Of a DNA stretch of 64,000 nt, positions 36,261 to 49,000 are shown one piece after another. The stretch lies in contig OY970363.1 in the NCBI GenBank assembly GCA_963718605.1, positions 2,170,001 through 2,234,000 of the forward strand, in the 5' to 3' direction. Both the position numbers and the translations under genes were made by a program. The notes under the pieces are model-generated. The model was not told where the DNA came from, ran no database searches, and was given only the letters and a program-made list of their open reading frames with translations. The DNA is from JACCXE01 sp963718605. GTDB taxonomy: Bacteria; Actinomycetota; Acidimicrobiia; Acidimicrobiales; JACCXE01. Numbering within the stretch: position 1 is the first letter of the stretch; the number at the start of each line of letters is the position of its first letter.

Positions 36261-37063
36261 TGGCCGGACCACTCGACGGAAAAGTCGCGCTAGTCACCGG
36301 CGCGAGCCGCGGCATAGGCGAGTTCATCGCGCGTCGACTGGCGGCAGCGGGCGCGGCGGTCGGTGTCTCGGCGCGCACCCTCGAAGAGGGAGACCACCAG
36401 TTCGAAGGGAGCGTGGTTCGCACGGTGAACGAGATCGTCGGCGCCGGCGGGGTCGCGGCGCCGTTCCGCGCCGACCTCGGCGACGCTGCCGATCGCGCCG
36501 GCCTCGTGCCCGCGGTCGAAGCCGAACTGGGCCCGATCGACATCCTCGTCAACAACGCGGCGATCACCTACCTCGAACCGGTCGACGGGTTCAGCGAACG
36601 GAAGTACGACCTGATGTTCGACGTGCAGGTGCGGGCGCCGTTCGAGCTCAGCCAAGCCGTGCTGCCCGGCATGCGCGAACGCAAGCGGGGCTGGATCCTC
36701 AACATCTCGTCGGGCGCCGCCCGCCATCCGGTCGGTCCGCCCTACCAGCGGGGCATGGGCGGTGGCGCGGTCTATGGCATGTGCAAGGCCGCGCTCGAAC
36801 GGTTCTCGACCGGCCTCGCGGCCGAGGTCTACGCGGACGGGATCGCGGTCAACGCGCTGTCGCCAACCGGCCTCGTGGCGACGCCAGGCGTCGTGCACCA
36901 CAAGCTCGACAAGTTGGTGCCGGTCGAACACCACGAGCCGATGGCTCGCATGGTCGAAGCCGCGTATGCGCTGGTCACGGGCGATCCAGCCGTGCTTACC
37001 GGCAAGGTCACGTACGCGTTACCGCTCGTGCAGGAGCTTGGGCTCGACCGGGCTACTTGGTAG
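36260..37063 (+). CDS. Short-chain dehydrogenase/reductase
   Basis: 267 residues from ATG 36260, with GGGGGAG just upstream. Cofactor motif ALVTGASRGIGEFIARRL, structural ILVNNAAITYL, catalytic Ser in NISSGAARHPVG, and the YGMCKAALERFS catalytic Tyr and Lys. It likely oxidises or reduces an alcohol or ketone with NAD(P). It is the last gene of the plus-strand dehalogenase-ligase group and overlaps the convergent DUF2461 gene by 11 bases. Confidence 0.88.
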   Translation: MAGPLDGKVALVTGASRGIGEFIARRLAAAGAAVGVSARTLEEGDHQFEGSVVRTVNEIVGAGGVAAPFRADLGDAADRAGLVPAVEAELGPIDILVNNAAITYLEPVDGFSERKYDLMFDVQVRAPFELSQAVLPGMRERKRGWILNISSGAARHPVGPPYQRGMGGGAVYGMCKAALERFSTGLAAEVYADGIAVNALSPTGLVATPGVVHHKLDKLVPVEHHEPMARMVEAAYALVTGDPAVLTGKVTYALPLVQELGLDRATW

Positions 37064-37724
37064 CGCGGCGCCACTCTTCAGGCAGGATCATGGTCGGCCC
37101 GACGTGCGCGTCGATCCACTCGGCCACCGGGGCCGCGGCTTTCAACGCCGTCCTCACCTTGGTGAGAGCGGCCTTGGTGTGCAGCCACGGTTCAATCGCG
37201 AACGGACGCCCGACGTAGAGGCCGGTGTGCCGCAATAGCTCGATACGCGCGTGGTCCTTCGGGTAACCGCGCGGCGCGCTCTTTAGGTGCTCGCCGTGCA
37301 CCTCGTAGCCCTTCTTACGGGCGGCGTGTACGAGCTTCTCGAGCGCGGTGCCGGTGCCCTCGGCCGCGACGACCGCGCGATACCGCTCGAGCTGGTCTTT
37401 GGCGAAGTAGTAGTAGCCAGTCCCCGCGTAGAGGCCCTCGGCGGACAAGCCGATATAGACGGACGCCCCGCCTTCGGTTTCGGCCGAGGCCGCAATGTTG
37501 GTCTTGTAGGGGGACTTGTCCTTCGCGAACCGCACGTCGCGGTTCGGACGAAAGATCGTGAAGTGGCCGTACGTTTTGGCCAGTTCCTCGGTCAACGCGA
37601 CCATCGGCGCCCGGACCTTCTCGTCGTACGTCGGCTTGTTCGCGGTCCAAAAGGTCTTCGAATTGTCCGCCGCCAGGGCGGCAAAGAAGGTCAGCGCCTC
37701 CGGCGGGAAGCCCTCAAAGTGCAT
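37053..37724 (-). CDS. DUF2461 (TIGR02453) family protein
   Basis: 223 residues from ATG 37724 (MHFEGFPPEALTFFAALA), which matches the normal start of the family. Typical stretches: NRDVRFAKDKSPYKTNIAA and GLYAGTGYYYFAKDQLERYR. The biochemical role of this family is not established. It stands alone on the minus strand; its 3' end overlaps the SDR gene by 11 bases, so the genes converge without a terminator between them. An upstream in-frame start at 37784 exists but adds a non-conserved segment. Confidence 0.85.
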   Translation of the reverse strand: MHFEGFPPEALTFFAALAADNSKTFWTANKPTYDEKVRAPMVALTEELAKTYGHFTIFRPNRDVRFAKDKSPYKTNIAASAETEGGASVYIGLSAEGLYAGTGYYYFAKDQLERYRAVVAAEGTGTALEKLVHAARKKGYEVHGEHLKSAPRGYPKDHARIELLRHTGLYVGRPFAIEPWLHTKAALTKVRTALKAAAPVAEWIDAHVGPTMILPEEWRRATK

Positions 37725-37843
37725 TGGCGGCACCGTAATCGGCCTGGTTTGGGCGGAAAACGAAGGGAGTGAGACGTTCGCCACAGGAAATCACGCCGCG
37801 AATGCGTAATCTTTCAAGCAAGTCTTTACCGGGGAGCAGGCAA

Positions 37844-40800
37844 ATGGGGTTCAAGTTGCGGGCAAGTGGATCGTCGCGGCGTAAGTCCGTGGCGGTCCTC
37901 ACCGCGCTCGTGCTGGGCGTGGCCGGAATGAGCGCGGTGTACAACGCGCCGGGGGCCAAGGCCGTCACAGGCGGCGCCGGCGAGCTCGACCAGAGCTTTG
38001 GCCTCGCTGGCGAGGCGCAGCCCGATCTGATCCCGGGCTTCGGTGAACCCCTGGTCGCGCTCGGCTGAGGACTTCCGCGGTCCGCTCCTGCTCACGGGCG
38101 ACGGCAGCGGCGGTGGTTTCGACAACGTCCACGTGTTCAGGCTGACGACGTCGGGCACGCTCGATCGGTCGTACCACGCGTTCATTGACGGCGTCGCCGG
38201 CTTCACCGACGTCGACCCCGTAGACCTGACCGTGGACGATCAAGGGCGCGCCATCGTGCTGATGGTCGGTCGTACCGGCGGCGGCAGCGACATCATCCTC
38301 GCTCGCTTCACGTCGCAAGGCGATCTCGACACGTCGTTCGGTAACAACGGCGAAGGTTCCCCGGGCATCCAGATCGGTCACTTCGGCGTGACCTATACGT
38401 TCAGCGAACCGCGCGCAGTAGCCCTTGATGCCAGTGGCAGCATCGCGGTAGTCGGCAACGAGAACGATGGCTCGAGCACGTTCCACGCGCGGATCATGTC
38501 GTTCGCGAAAGATGGCTTCCCGAACGCGCGAGAGGCGTTCCCGAGTCCGACGTCGGCGCCCGCGAGTGGGCCGACGTTTGCGGACCCCAGCGCGAACTCA
38601 ACCTACGAAGACGTCGTCGTGGACAGCATCATTAACGCGCCCAACGCGACGGCGGTCGGCGAAGTGTTCAACGCGAGCCCGGGCGACGCGCTCGTCAACC
38701 ACTACAACAACATCACAACCTTCGACAACGGCTTCGCGCCGACGCACTCCGAGGGCCGGTGGGACTTCGGGACTTCGAGCGGCGAGACCGCCCTGTCGGT
38801 CGCGCACTCACAGGGCCCCGGCCCCGCGGAGTTGGCGATCACGGTCGTGGACCACAACCAGGCCGAGGTCGGCAATCTCATCGCCCTTCACGACGACGGC
38901 ACGCCCGACTCCGGCTTCAACGGCGGCGATCCGGTGGTGCAGTTCGCCAATCGCTACCCCACCGGCGTCGGCTTCCAAACCGACGGGGCCATCGTCGTCG
39001 GCGGCCTCGATCAAGTGCCGAACAACTTCGCCGCACGAATCGCGGACGACGGCTTCATCGACACAACCTTCGGCGGCGGCGGCACGCCGGGCTTCAAAAC
39101 CTTCTTCGGTTCAGGCCAGCCGTTCCAAAAGCGTTTCACCGTCAATCGTTTGGACAACCGCACGATGATGGCGTGGGGCAACGGTTCGGACACCCTTGTC
39201 GCCCGCCTCACCGCGGACGCGCCTCCGATACGGGGTGGTGCCACCAAGGTGTTGTTTACCGATCAGGTTGCCGGCGACCCGACGGTCCGCACGATGTACG
39301 GCATGGGTTCGGGTGGCAGCGACGTTGTCGGCCTCGGCGACGTCGCCCAGAATGAAAGCCGTAATGCGCCGCTCGCCTCTCAGGGCGGTCAGCTGTTGTA
39401 CGAAAAGATCGACACCACTGGCGGCAATCCGACCACCCTTGGAACGGCCGACGCGGCGGACGGAGCGAACCAGTCCCCGTTCACCCTCGACCTACCTGCG
39501 GGCGACATCCTGAAGCGGCCGAGCTTCACCAACGTCGACGGCCTCGTCGTATTCATGCACGCAGCAGCAGCCACACCGACGAATTTTTGCTCCGCGTTCG
39601 CGTACGAGTGGGGCGAAGTGAAGCCAAACAACGCCGAGTGCGGGCTCACGGACCTAGTCGTCAACCCGCAAATCAGAGACACGCTCGCGTACGTAAAGAA
39701 CGGCAACCTCTTCACGTCGCGCTTCGACACGATCAACAGCCCGAGCGACGTCTTCCAGCTCACCACGTCCGGCGACGTAACCCGCGCCGAGTGGGGCTTC
39801 GACGGCACCGTGCTCGTGTACGAGACCGTCAGTCCGGGCCATCACGCGCTGCACTTCATCGACCTCGTCGATTTCGAGCACGTCTATAACGCCTACCAGC
39901 ACCCGGTTCCCGCGTCCCACCTCATTCACGACTTCGGTAATCAGATCGTGGACAGTTTCGTGGTCTCTCCCGATTCGTCCAACCAGACGTTCCTGGGTCC
40001 GCGCGTCCTGCTCTACGCGTCCGGTACGGACATTCGGCAGATCGCGCTGGTAGACGAAGCCGACTTGCCCGATCCGTTCTCGGTTTCGCAGATCCCGATC
40101 TATACCGGCTCCTCGCCGAGTCTCGGCTCGTGGGTGCGAAACCTCAGCATCTATCCGGTCGGCGGCGCGGACTTCAACGTGCAGCCGTCGTCGATCGCCG
40201 CCAAGGACGTGCCGTTGCAGAGCAAGTCGCCGGCGACTGCGGAGCAGAACACGACGGGCGGCGCCGACGTGAAGTCAGCGCCGCTGCTGAAGTTGGCGCT
40301 GCTGCACTCGCCGATCCTCAAGTTGGCGCTGCTGCACTCGCCGTTGATGAAGTTGGCGCTGCTGCACTCGCCCTTGCTGAAGTTGGCCTTGCTGCACTCG
40401 AACTTCGGGCTCGCAAAGCTTGGGCTCGGCGACGACTTGGGGGGCTCGCCGCTCGTCAAGAAGGGCCTGGCGCAGATCAACCTGGCGTCCTTGCCGATCA
40501 TTTCCGGCGACTCGTGGCAGCAACGCCTCGGCGCTCCCGGCATGAGTGAGGAGTCCGTCGCCCTATCCAGGCTTGCGCTGCAAGAAGTCAGCCTCGGCCA
40601 GGTCCTGGCGCTCTCGCCCCAAATCGACTTCCCATCCCTAGACGAGCTCGACCTCACCCAGGGCCCGTTCGGCACGATCAGCGTGATGCCGTTCCTGCTT
40701 GGCGACACGCGACTGACCGACATCCACGGCATCGATTGGTGCGGCGTGTTCGCGGCGCGCGGGGCCGAGGACTGCGGCGCCGACTACGGCGTGCCCGGCA

Positions 40801-43800
40801 GCGCGGCCAAGGGGAAGTCCGCCAGTTTGATCAGTCTTCAGCTCGCTGGCTTCGCTCTCGACGACCTGCCTGACACCAACGGGCATCCCAACGACCTGCG
40901 CACCCTTCGCTACGACGACGTCGTGCTCGATTCGGCTCGCTCGATCATCCCGAACATCTTCCTGTCGATCCCGGCCGACCTTGCCAACTCCGGTGTGCTT
41001 GGTGTCGACCTGCATCAAGCCAGTGTGGGCGGCGCGCTCGTACATGAGATCTCGCCCGATCCGTCCGCCGTGGTGAACTGCGCCGCCGTTGACTGCACCG
41101 ACGTGCACCTAACGCTGTACGCCGCCAACCAAGCGCATGCGCTGCGCTCCGACGCGACGGTCGCCCAGCTCGGTGACGCGCTGAACGGATTCCCGCTCAA
41201 CGAACTGGCCTTAGGTCTGTGGGGCGACCCCGGCGACGACCCTTACGACCAACCGCCGAGCGCGCTGGGCATCTCGGCAAACAACTCCGGCGGCGACAAG
41301 CAGTTCGTTGTGAGCTTTACCCGCACGGCTACAGGTCCGGGCGTGACGGTCGATCCGGTCATCGACGTGCAACTTCCGTTCGGCTTCACGTACGTCGCCG
41401 GCTCGGCGAGCGTGTACCGCAGCGGGTCCGACACGGAAACGCCGATGCCCGACCCGTCGATCACGAACGGCGGCATCCTGCACTGGACCGTCCCGACCAC
41501 CTTGGGCGCCCGCGAGTTCTTCTCGGTGCTGTTCAACGCCCGCGCGACGCAGCCCGTCGCCGACGACCAGGCGCTCGTTCAGATCAACGATGGCTTCATC
41601 CGGCAGGGCGTCGGCAGCGAGAACCTGCGCGTGCGTGATTCGAACGAGACCGGATCCGATCCCGACAACGGGCCCTCGATCGACCCCGACCACCTGTACT
41701 TCGGACGTATCGAGTCGGCCACCGACGTCGACTACTTCCGCGTCGACCTGGCACATCAGGGCGTCAGAGCTGGCAGCACCCTCACCGTTTTCCTCAGCCA
41801 GTTGCGTTACGACGCTGAGCTAGCCGTGTTCCATCCCGAAGGAGCGACGCGCGCTACCCCGCTTCGGGCCGCAGGTGACGACGCGGACCTCAACGGCGTG
41901 CCCGACGCTCCGCAAACATTTGCGAACAAGGGCGAGCCACTGGTTGGCGAAGGCGATGCCGACGTCCCCTTGATCGACCGTCCGTTGGCGGGCTTGTCCA
42001 CGAAACGTGGCACCCAGGCAGAAAAGGTCCAGGTCATTACCTGGCAGGGACCGCTCGGTGACGGGTTTGACGGCGACTACATCCTGCAGGTCTCCGGGTT
42101 CAACGGCTCCAATGGCCCCGAGACGTATGCGGTCCGATACACCATCACTCCTCCGTTGTCGGTACCGAACGGATTGGCGCGAGCCGCGGGCTTCAGCGGA
42201 GCTTCCGCCGCCGTCGCGCCACTTACACCGGCGTCGCCCTCGCCGCAGACCCTGATCCTCACCAACCCGGCGCGCTTGACTCACCTGTACGGAACTACAG
42301 CTGCGGCCACGGTGGCCGCGAAGCTCTCGCAGCTGGCCACGGACACAAACGGCACCGTGTTCGCGGTGAACTCTGACCCGAGCGTTGTTACCGCGTACGA
42401 CACGTGGGACAGCCAGCCGAACAACCCCGACTTTGCCAACGACGTCGTGCGCGCGATCAACACGGCGGTTGATAACTACCTCAACACCCACCGCGACCAG
42501 TTGAAGTCGCTCATCATGGTGGGCACCGACGAAGTGATTCCCATGGCGCGCCTGCAGGACCTCACGCAGACTGCGAACGAGCGCAGCTTTGCCCAGGAAC
42601 TTCGCGCGACGGCCGCGGGCGCGGAGTCCGGTGGTAACAACGCGCTGTACGGCGCGGTGCTGGCAGGCAAAATCCTGTCCGACGACCCGTACGGTTCCTT
42701 CGCGCCGCGCCGGTTCGACGGCGAGTGGTTGTACCCGCCCGACGTCGCGCTCGGTCGCCTGGTGGAGACGCCTGCACAGATCGCGGCAGCCATCGACGAA
42801 TTCCACCAGCCGGCTGAGGCGGGCGGTCCGGTCGGGTCGGTGCGGCCGCACACGTCGTTGTCCGTGGGGCACGACTTCATGACGCTCCTCGCGAACGAGA
42901 TCGACAGCACGTTCCAATCGTCGATGCCGTCGGTCACGCGCGACACCCTCATCGGGGAGTCGTGGAACCGGTCGGCGCTCGCCAGCAAGCTCGCGCCGAG
43001 TGCGCCTGATCTCATCGCGATCAACGTCCACTATTCGCCGTACGCACTCGGTCCGGCGTCAAAGGTCGACAGCGCGCATCCGAATGATCCCAATCTTCCG
43101 GCCTCGGATCTCACGAACGACGCCGACTTGCGCCGGAAGCTGCTGTTCACGATGGGCTGTCACTCGGGCTTCAACGTCACGGACTACTTCGCCGGCCAAA
43201 GCGGTAACCCCGACTTTCCCGAAGCCCTCGCCGGTGAACCGGTCAGCGCCTTCATCGGAAACACCGGTTATGGAATCGGCGTGCGCTATTTGAATGCGTT
43301 CAGCCAGAAGTTGTACGGGGACTTCGCAAAATTCATTTCGAACGGATCGTTCGGCGAGGCACTCCAGCGGGCCAAGCAGGAGTACATCGCGAACGGCGTC
43401 ACGAACGCGTACGACTACAAGGTGCTCGCCGAAGCCACGTACTTCGGCATTCCGCAGTATGAGCTCGTTGGGGCAACCCCAGCCGTCACTGTTCCTGACG
43501 AAGAGCCGACCCCGAACTACGGCAACGCCGACGACGGAACGCTCTACAAAGCGTCGATCACCACATCGAACCCGACAGCGGGATCGCACTGGACCCTGCA
43601 CACCACGGCCGACGGCAAGTACTACTCATTGCCCGGCGGCGACCAGGCCGTCGTGCAGGACCGGCCGGTTCAACCGAAGGTTCTCGATGACGTCACTGCC
43701 ACCGACGCCAATCTCGAAGCCACGGGTGCCTTCGTCACTGAATTGCACGTTGGCGCCACCGACACGAACTTCGATCCGGTCCTGGCCCGTCCTCAGGTTG

Positions 43801-46091
43801 CGTCCGGGGCGTCGCCACTCGCCGAAGCCGAGCCGGGCGAGCTGGTGTTCCCGACTCGCGTCGCCGACATTGCCAAATTCAAGGACTTCAATGGCCTCGC
43901 TCGCCAGCGGCTCGTGTCGGTACCCGCGTTGTTCTCGTCGACGGGCAGGAACAACGATGGTCGATTGGTCGGAACGGAAATCCGCTTCGACGTCGTGAAG
44001 TCCGACGTGTTGTTCCGTCTAAACGGGGGCAGCGCCGATACGACCGCGCCGCGGCTCTCCAACGGCGTGGCGGTAGAGAACCCCGATGGCGGGATCGACC
44101 TCGCGGTGCACGCCGACGACCTTGAGAGCTACATCGCGCGAGTGGGCGCCCTGTATCGGGTTGATGGCGAGGACACGTTCCATCTCATCGACTTGGCGCA
44201 GGACACCTCTGAGGACGGCGATCCGACACTCTGGACCGCGCACCTCAACATCACCGACGATGTTGACTTGATTTTCGAAGCAGCGAACTCGGACGGCCTG
44301 GTGGATGGCATCTCGAACAAGGGCCGCTTCGTCCACGCCGCGCCAGCCGATGTGATCACCGCGTCGTACAACGAGACGCCGAAGTCAGCGGCCGGCGACG
44401 ACCCGGTTGTATTCGAGGGTCCCGTCACCGTGCACTTCACCGAGACGGGTCCTGAGGAAGCACAACTCATCGGGATCTCGGTCAACGACGACGAAGAGAA
44501 GCTGTTCGCAGACAACGACGTCGAGCTCACCGATCCCGGCGACTACACCCTCATGTACCGCTCGAACGCAGCCGCGCCAGACGATCCGAACGCGGCTGCG
44601 GGTGTCGTTCACGTCCGCATCCAACCCCCGCCGGTCGAAGCCGATTCCGTCGCGGTGTCGTACAACAGCACGCCGGTCAACGGTGTGTTCACCGGCCCGG
44701 TAACGGTGCACCTCACTGAAACACCGGATAACGACGACCTCATCGACGTGTCGATCAACGGTGGCACTGCGTCGGAATACCCGAACAACGACGTGCCTCT
44801 CGCCGGCGACGGCATCTACACCTTGCACTACGCCACCTCGCGCGGCACCGAAGGTGACGTCACCGTCACGATCAAGGCACCCCAAGATGAGGCCGTCACC
44901 GCTTCGTGTAATGGCACGCCAACCTGTTCGGGCACCTTCACGGGTCCGGTCAATGTTGTATTGACGCAGACACCGGCGCCGGCGCCGATCGACGTCACCA
45001 TCAACGGCGGTCCGGTTCTCCACTACACGGACAACGCTTTCCGCGTGTCCCGCGACGGCCACTACGTCATCCATTACAAGACGCAGTCGGGCGCGGTCGA
45101 AGGCACGCTTACCTTCGACATCAACCACGTGGCTACCGAGGAACACATCACGGTCACGTTCAACCCGCCCCTTGATCCGAACGGCTTTGTGACCGGCCCG
45201 ACCACGGCGACGGTAACGAGCGACGACCCGGACTCGGTCGTCACCGCGAAGGTCGACGGCGCGCCGACAACGAACCCGGTGCACTTCGGTGATCCTGCCT
45301 TTGTGTCGACGCTGGGCGACGCCACCTTCCAGTTGACCTATTCGTCCACGGGCGGTGCGAGCAACAGCACCACTCCGATGGCTGTGAAGGTCGATACGCA
45401 AATGCCGTCTGTCACCATGCCCCGTCCCGCCGCAGACGGCCACTACGTCCTGCATGAATCGATTAACGCGATCTTCGAGTGTTCCGACGTCTTCTTGCTC
45501 GGCGGTGCTGGAGGATGCGTCGGCAGTCAACCCGATGACTCGTTGCTTGACACAGCCACGATCACGGACGGCACGACCACGCGCAACGTAACGGCGGTCG
45601 GCACGGACCAGGTCGGGCATTCGACGACGCTCACGCACGAGTACTCCGTCAGCTTCAAGCCGCTCGGGCCGTGCAACACCGGCCCGGGTCACTTCATCAA
45701 GAATGTTGATGCGACGCCGATCGAACAGATCAAGGTGTTCTTCCGTGTCTGCGATGTGAACGGCGTCGCGGTGAAGTCGCCGGCGGCAAATCCGACCCTC
45801 GGTCCGCCTGTCGCGTTCCGGGACGACGGATCTGTCAGCGGCACGCCGGCTACGGGCGGCTGCGCTCCGTTGCTCGGTCTGATCCCGATTTGCCTGATCC
45901 AGCCCAGGGCAACACAGTTCGTGCCCTCAGGCGACGGATGGATGTTCCTGCAGGACACCACGCCGCTGCTGTTCTTCACGCACAAGTTCCGCGTGAACCT
46001 CGCCGACGGCACTCACATGGACTACGCGATTCACAAGCGGCTGATCAAGGGCAACCTCGTCCAGATAATTCTTGAGGCGTTGCTTCCCTAA
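37844..46091 (+). CDS. Giant secreted protein with gingipain (C25)-like domain, early frameshift
   Basis: About 2748 residues if one extra base near 38050-38065 is removed. GGGGAGCAGG precedes ATG 37844, and a signal peptide ends PGAKA. Then GELDQSFGLAGE begins delta-60-type beta repeats, which resume after the break (TGDGSGGGFDN). Next come a beta-propeller-like part, four KLALLHSP decapeptides (40281-40400), a cell-surface beta part, and a C25-like domain with LIMVGTDEVIPMARL, the His in INVHYSPYA (codon 43029) and the Cys in TMGCHSGFNV (codon 43158). Four Ig-like repeats (FTGPVTVHLTET) and a Cys-containing C-terminal domain follow. It is presumably a secreted or surface protease or protease-like adhesin. 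No LPXTG or membrane anchor is seen. Confidence 0.7.
40281..40400 (+). repeat. Four tandem 30-base repeats encoding KLALLHSP units
   Basis: Units at 40281, 40311, 40341 and 40371 are each 30 bases and encode P(L/I)(L/M)KLALLHS. Most copies differ at few positions and share the core AAGTTGGCGCTGCTGCACTC, so the repeat is recent or kept uniform at DNA level. It lies inside the giant secreted protein. Confidence 0.9.
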
Positions 46092-49000
46092 ATCGGTTTG
46101 GCCCAGGCTGGAACGTCGATGACGCCCATTTTTTGGGCGTCATCGACGGAATCAAGCTGATGACCAAGCATGGCGTTTGCGACAACCCGCACGATTGGCT
46201 TTTCGTGCACGGATAACGCACGCAGTTCGTCGGAGCTGAGCACGCCCTCAGCTCGCCGAATTACCGCGTCGTAAATTTCAGCCCATCTCATTTCGATGCC
46301 CTCGGCTCTCGCTGAATCGAAGTGCAGCCGCGCTCCTGCGACATCGCCCTTGCTCAACGCCACTTCGATACGAGCGGTCGACATCAATTCAGGCAATCCC
46401 GCGGAGACCGTCATGGGCGGGAACTCCGAGTCCTCGCATGCAGCAGTGCGGGCGACGAGCTTCATGCGAATGAGGCGCGCGAAGACCTCCGCCTCGTCTT
46501 CGGCCATCGCCAGCACCTGTTGGCAGTCGTCGAGAATGGTCGCTGTCTGCTTCCACTCGCCTTGGTCCAGCAGTAGTTCGGCAATGTTCACATCGGTGAC
46601 AGCCGCCATGATGTCGTTGCCGACCACCTGCTGTGCCCCGCGAGCTTCACGCATCATTGCCAGTGCCCGCGTGAACTCGCCCGCCTCGAAATACAGCACT
46701 CCCAGGTTCATCGTCTGGATGCCACGCATCCCCAGGAATCGTGGGTCGAGGCGGGTCGCCTCGACCGCGAGTTCGCCCTCGGTGATGGCGGTAGCGGTGT
46801 CGCCTACTGCGTGAGCCAGCATCATCCGAAGACTGTGCGCGACTGCGATCAGCCGAGGGAACTTCAATTCGTTCGCAACGGTGGCGGCCTGGGCGGCGAG
46901 AGCGAGACCAGTCTCGATGTCGCCTAATAGGGCAGTGGTCATGCTCGTGCCGCACAAGAGGTTGACGCGGGCCTCGGCGGCGCGTTCCGTGGTGAGGTCT
47001 TCCTCGCACTGGTCGATGACCGCCAAGCCCTGACGGAACCATTTGCGAGCGCGTCTGGCCTCTCCCGCGTCGTGCCAAAACGCGCCCTCGCGCATTAGGA
47101 GGTACGCCATCTCGACGCTTTCCTTAGGCGCATAGCGCCGCCCGAGTTTGAGGGCGCGGCGCGCTTCTTCGACTCGTCCGGCGTTGTAAAGCGCGTGCCC
47201 GTAGTCGCCGGCCACCCGGGCCATGTCGACGGGATCCAGATTCGGAAGATGGCGTCCCGCCTCAAGCGCCCGCGCGTAAAAAGCGGCACCGACGGCTTTC
47301 GCGTCCGCACCGAACGCGGCGTGGTCGCCGGCGAGCACGGAATACTTCCAGGACAGCTCCCACGCCTGCGCCTGGTGAAAGTGCAGAGAGAGGCGGCCGA
47401 AGGGAGCGTTGTCCTCGTCGCCGATATCGGACTCGAGCAGTCGGCCGGCGGCGAGGTGCAAGTCTCGGCGGCGCCGGAACGTCAGCCCGGCGTACGCGAC
47501 CTCGCGGTAGAGCGCTTGGCGAAAGATCACGCCGTTCTCGGTGACCGAGACGAAGTCATTCAACGGGGCGAGGTCCGGCGAGCGCCCGCGAAGCAGTTCG
47601 CGCAACGCACCGAGTTCGAACCGACCACCCAGGACCGCGGCGGTGCGGAGCACGTCTCGGTCGCCTGTCGACAACCGGTCGATGCGCGATGACACAGCCG
47701 TCTCGACTGAGTCAGACAACTCGCCGCCGTCACTTGCCGCAGTTACGAGCTGTCGCAGGAACAACGGGTTTCCATCGGAACGCTCGGCGATCGCCACGGC
47801 GTCGGTCGGCAGCAAGGTCGGGTTCGCTGTCCGGGCGAGTCTCGCGGCGTCGTCAGCGGCGAGCCGACCTACGACGAACTCGTCGCCGCGAAGCGCGGAG
47901 AGCCCGGTGGGTTCTTCGGTACGTAGCACCGGCATCAGGAGCCACGAACGCTTTTCGAGTTCACCGACCACGGTCTCGATCACACCCGCCGACGCCGCGT
48001 CGACCAGGTGCGCGTTCTCCGCGACCCACAACGACGGTCCGTCCAGAAATCCATCGAGCAGCGCGACCGTGAGCCGGCCCAGTGCCGCCGGGATCGCGTT
48101 GTCGCTCAGGCCAAGTGTTTCGCGGGTCGGCTCGATGTCGAGGCCGAGAACTGATCCGAGCAGCGGGAACCACGCCCGTTCCGTCGGTGCCAGTTCGGTG
48201 GCGACCTCCACCAATTTCGTTGCATCGTGTTCGGCGCCGTCGAACACGATCGCGAAGAGCTGGCGGAGCATGAAATAGACGGTCGACTGTTCATACCGCT
48301 CGGCAAACGTCGTCACGGTCGCGAAGCCCTCGGCGTCCGCCGTAGCAACAAGTTCTTGTACCAAGCGGCTTTTGCCTACGCCCGCGTCACCCACGATGCG
48401 CACGACGCCGCCGCGCCCGGCTTTTACGCCGGTCAAACGTGCCTGGAGCGAAGACAGCTCTCTGTCTCGCCCGACGAGCGGCAATGGCGTATCGGACAAC
48501 CGCGGCCCCAGCGGTTCGCCGACCGCAAAGGTCTCAAGCGGCAGCGCCTTACCCTTCGCAGCGAACGGCGTCTGTTTCTCCGTGTCGAATCGGCTCGACG
48601 CGAGATCCAGCACCTCGGGCATCGTGCGCACTTGGCCGTCCTCGTTGCACGACGCCATCACGCGGGCGGCGGTGTTCACGGCGTCGCCGAGCACGGTGTA
48701 GGTGCGGCGGAACTCGGCGCCGATGTCGCCGGCGAACACGTAGCCGCGGTTGAGGCCGGTGTGCAGGTGCAGTCCTTGGAAGTGCTGCGCGGAGATCTCG
48801 AGAGCGGCTCGCAGGATCCGTTCTTCGTTGTCCTCGTGGCTAACCGGCGCTCCGGACAGGAAGAACACTTTGCCGCCATCGCCGTACACATCGGCGTATA
48901 GGAAGCACACGCCGTAACGATCGAATGCCTCTTGACAGGCACCGATGAACTCGTCGAGCACGACGGCGGTGCGCTCACCGCCGTCGCGGGCGAGCAGTTC

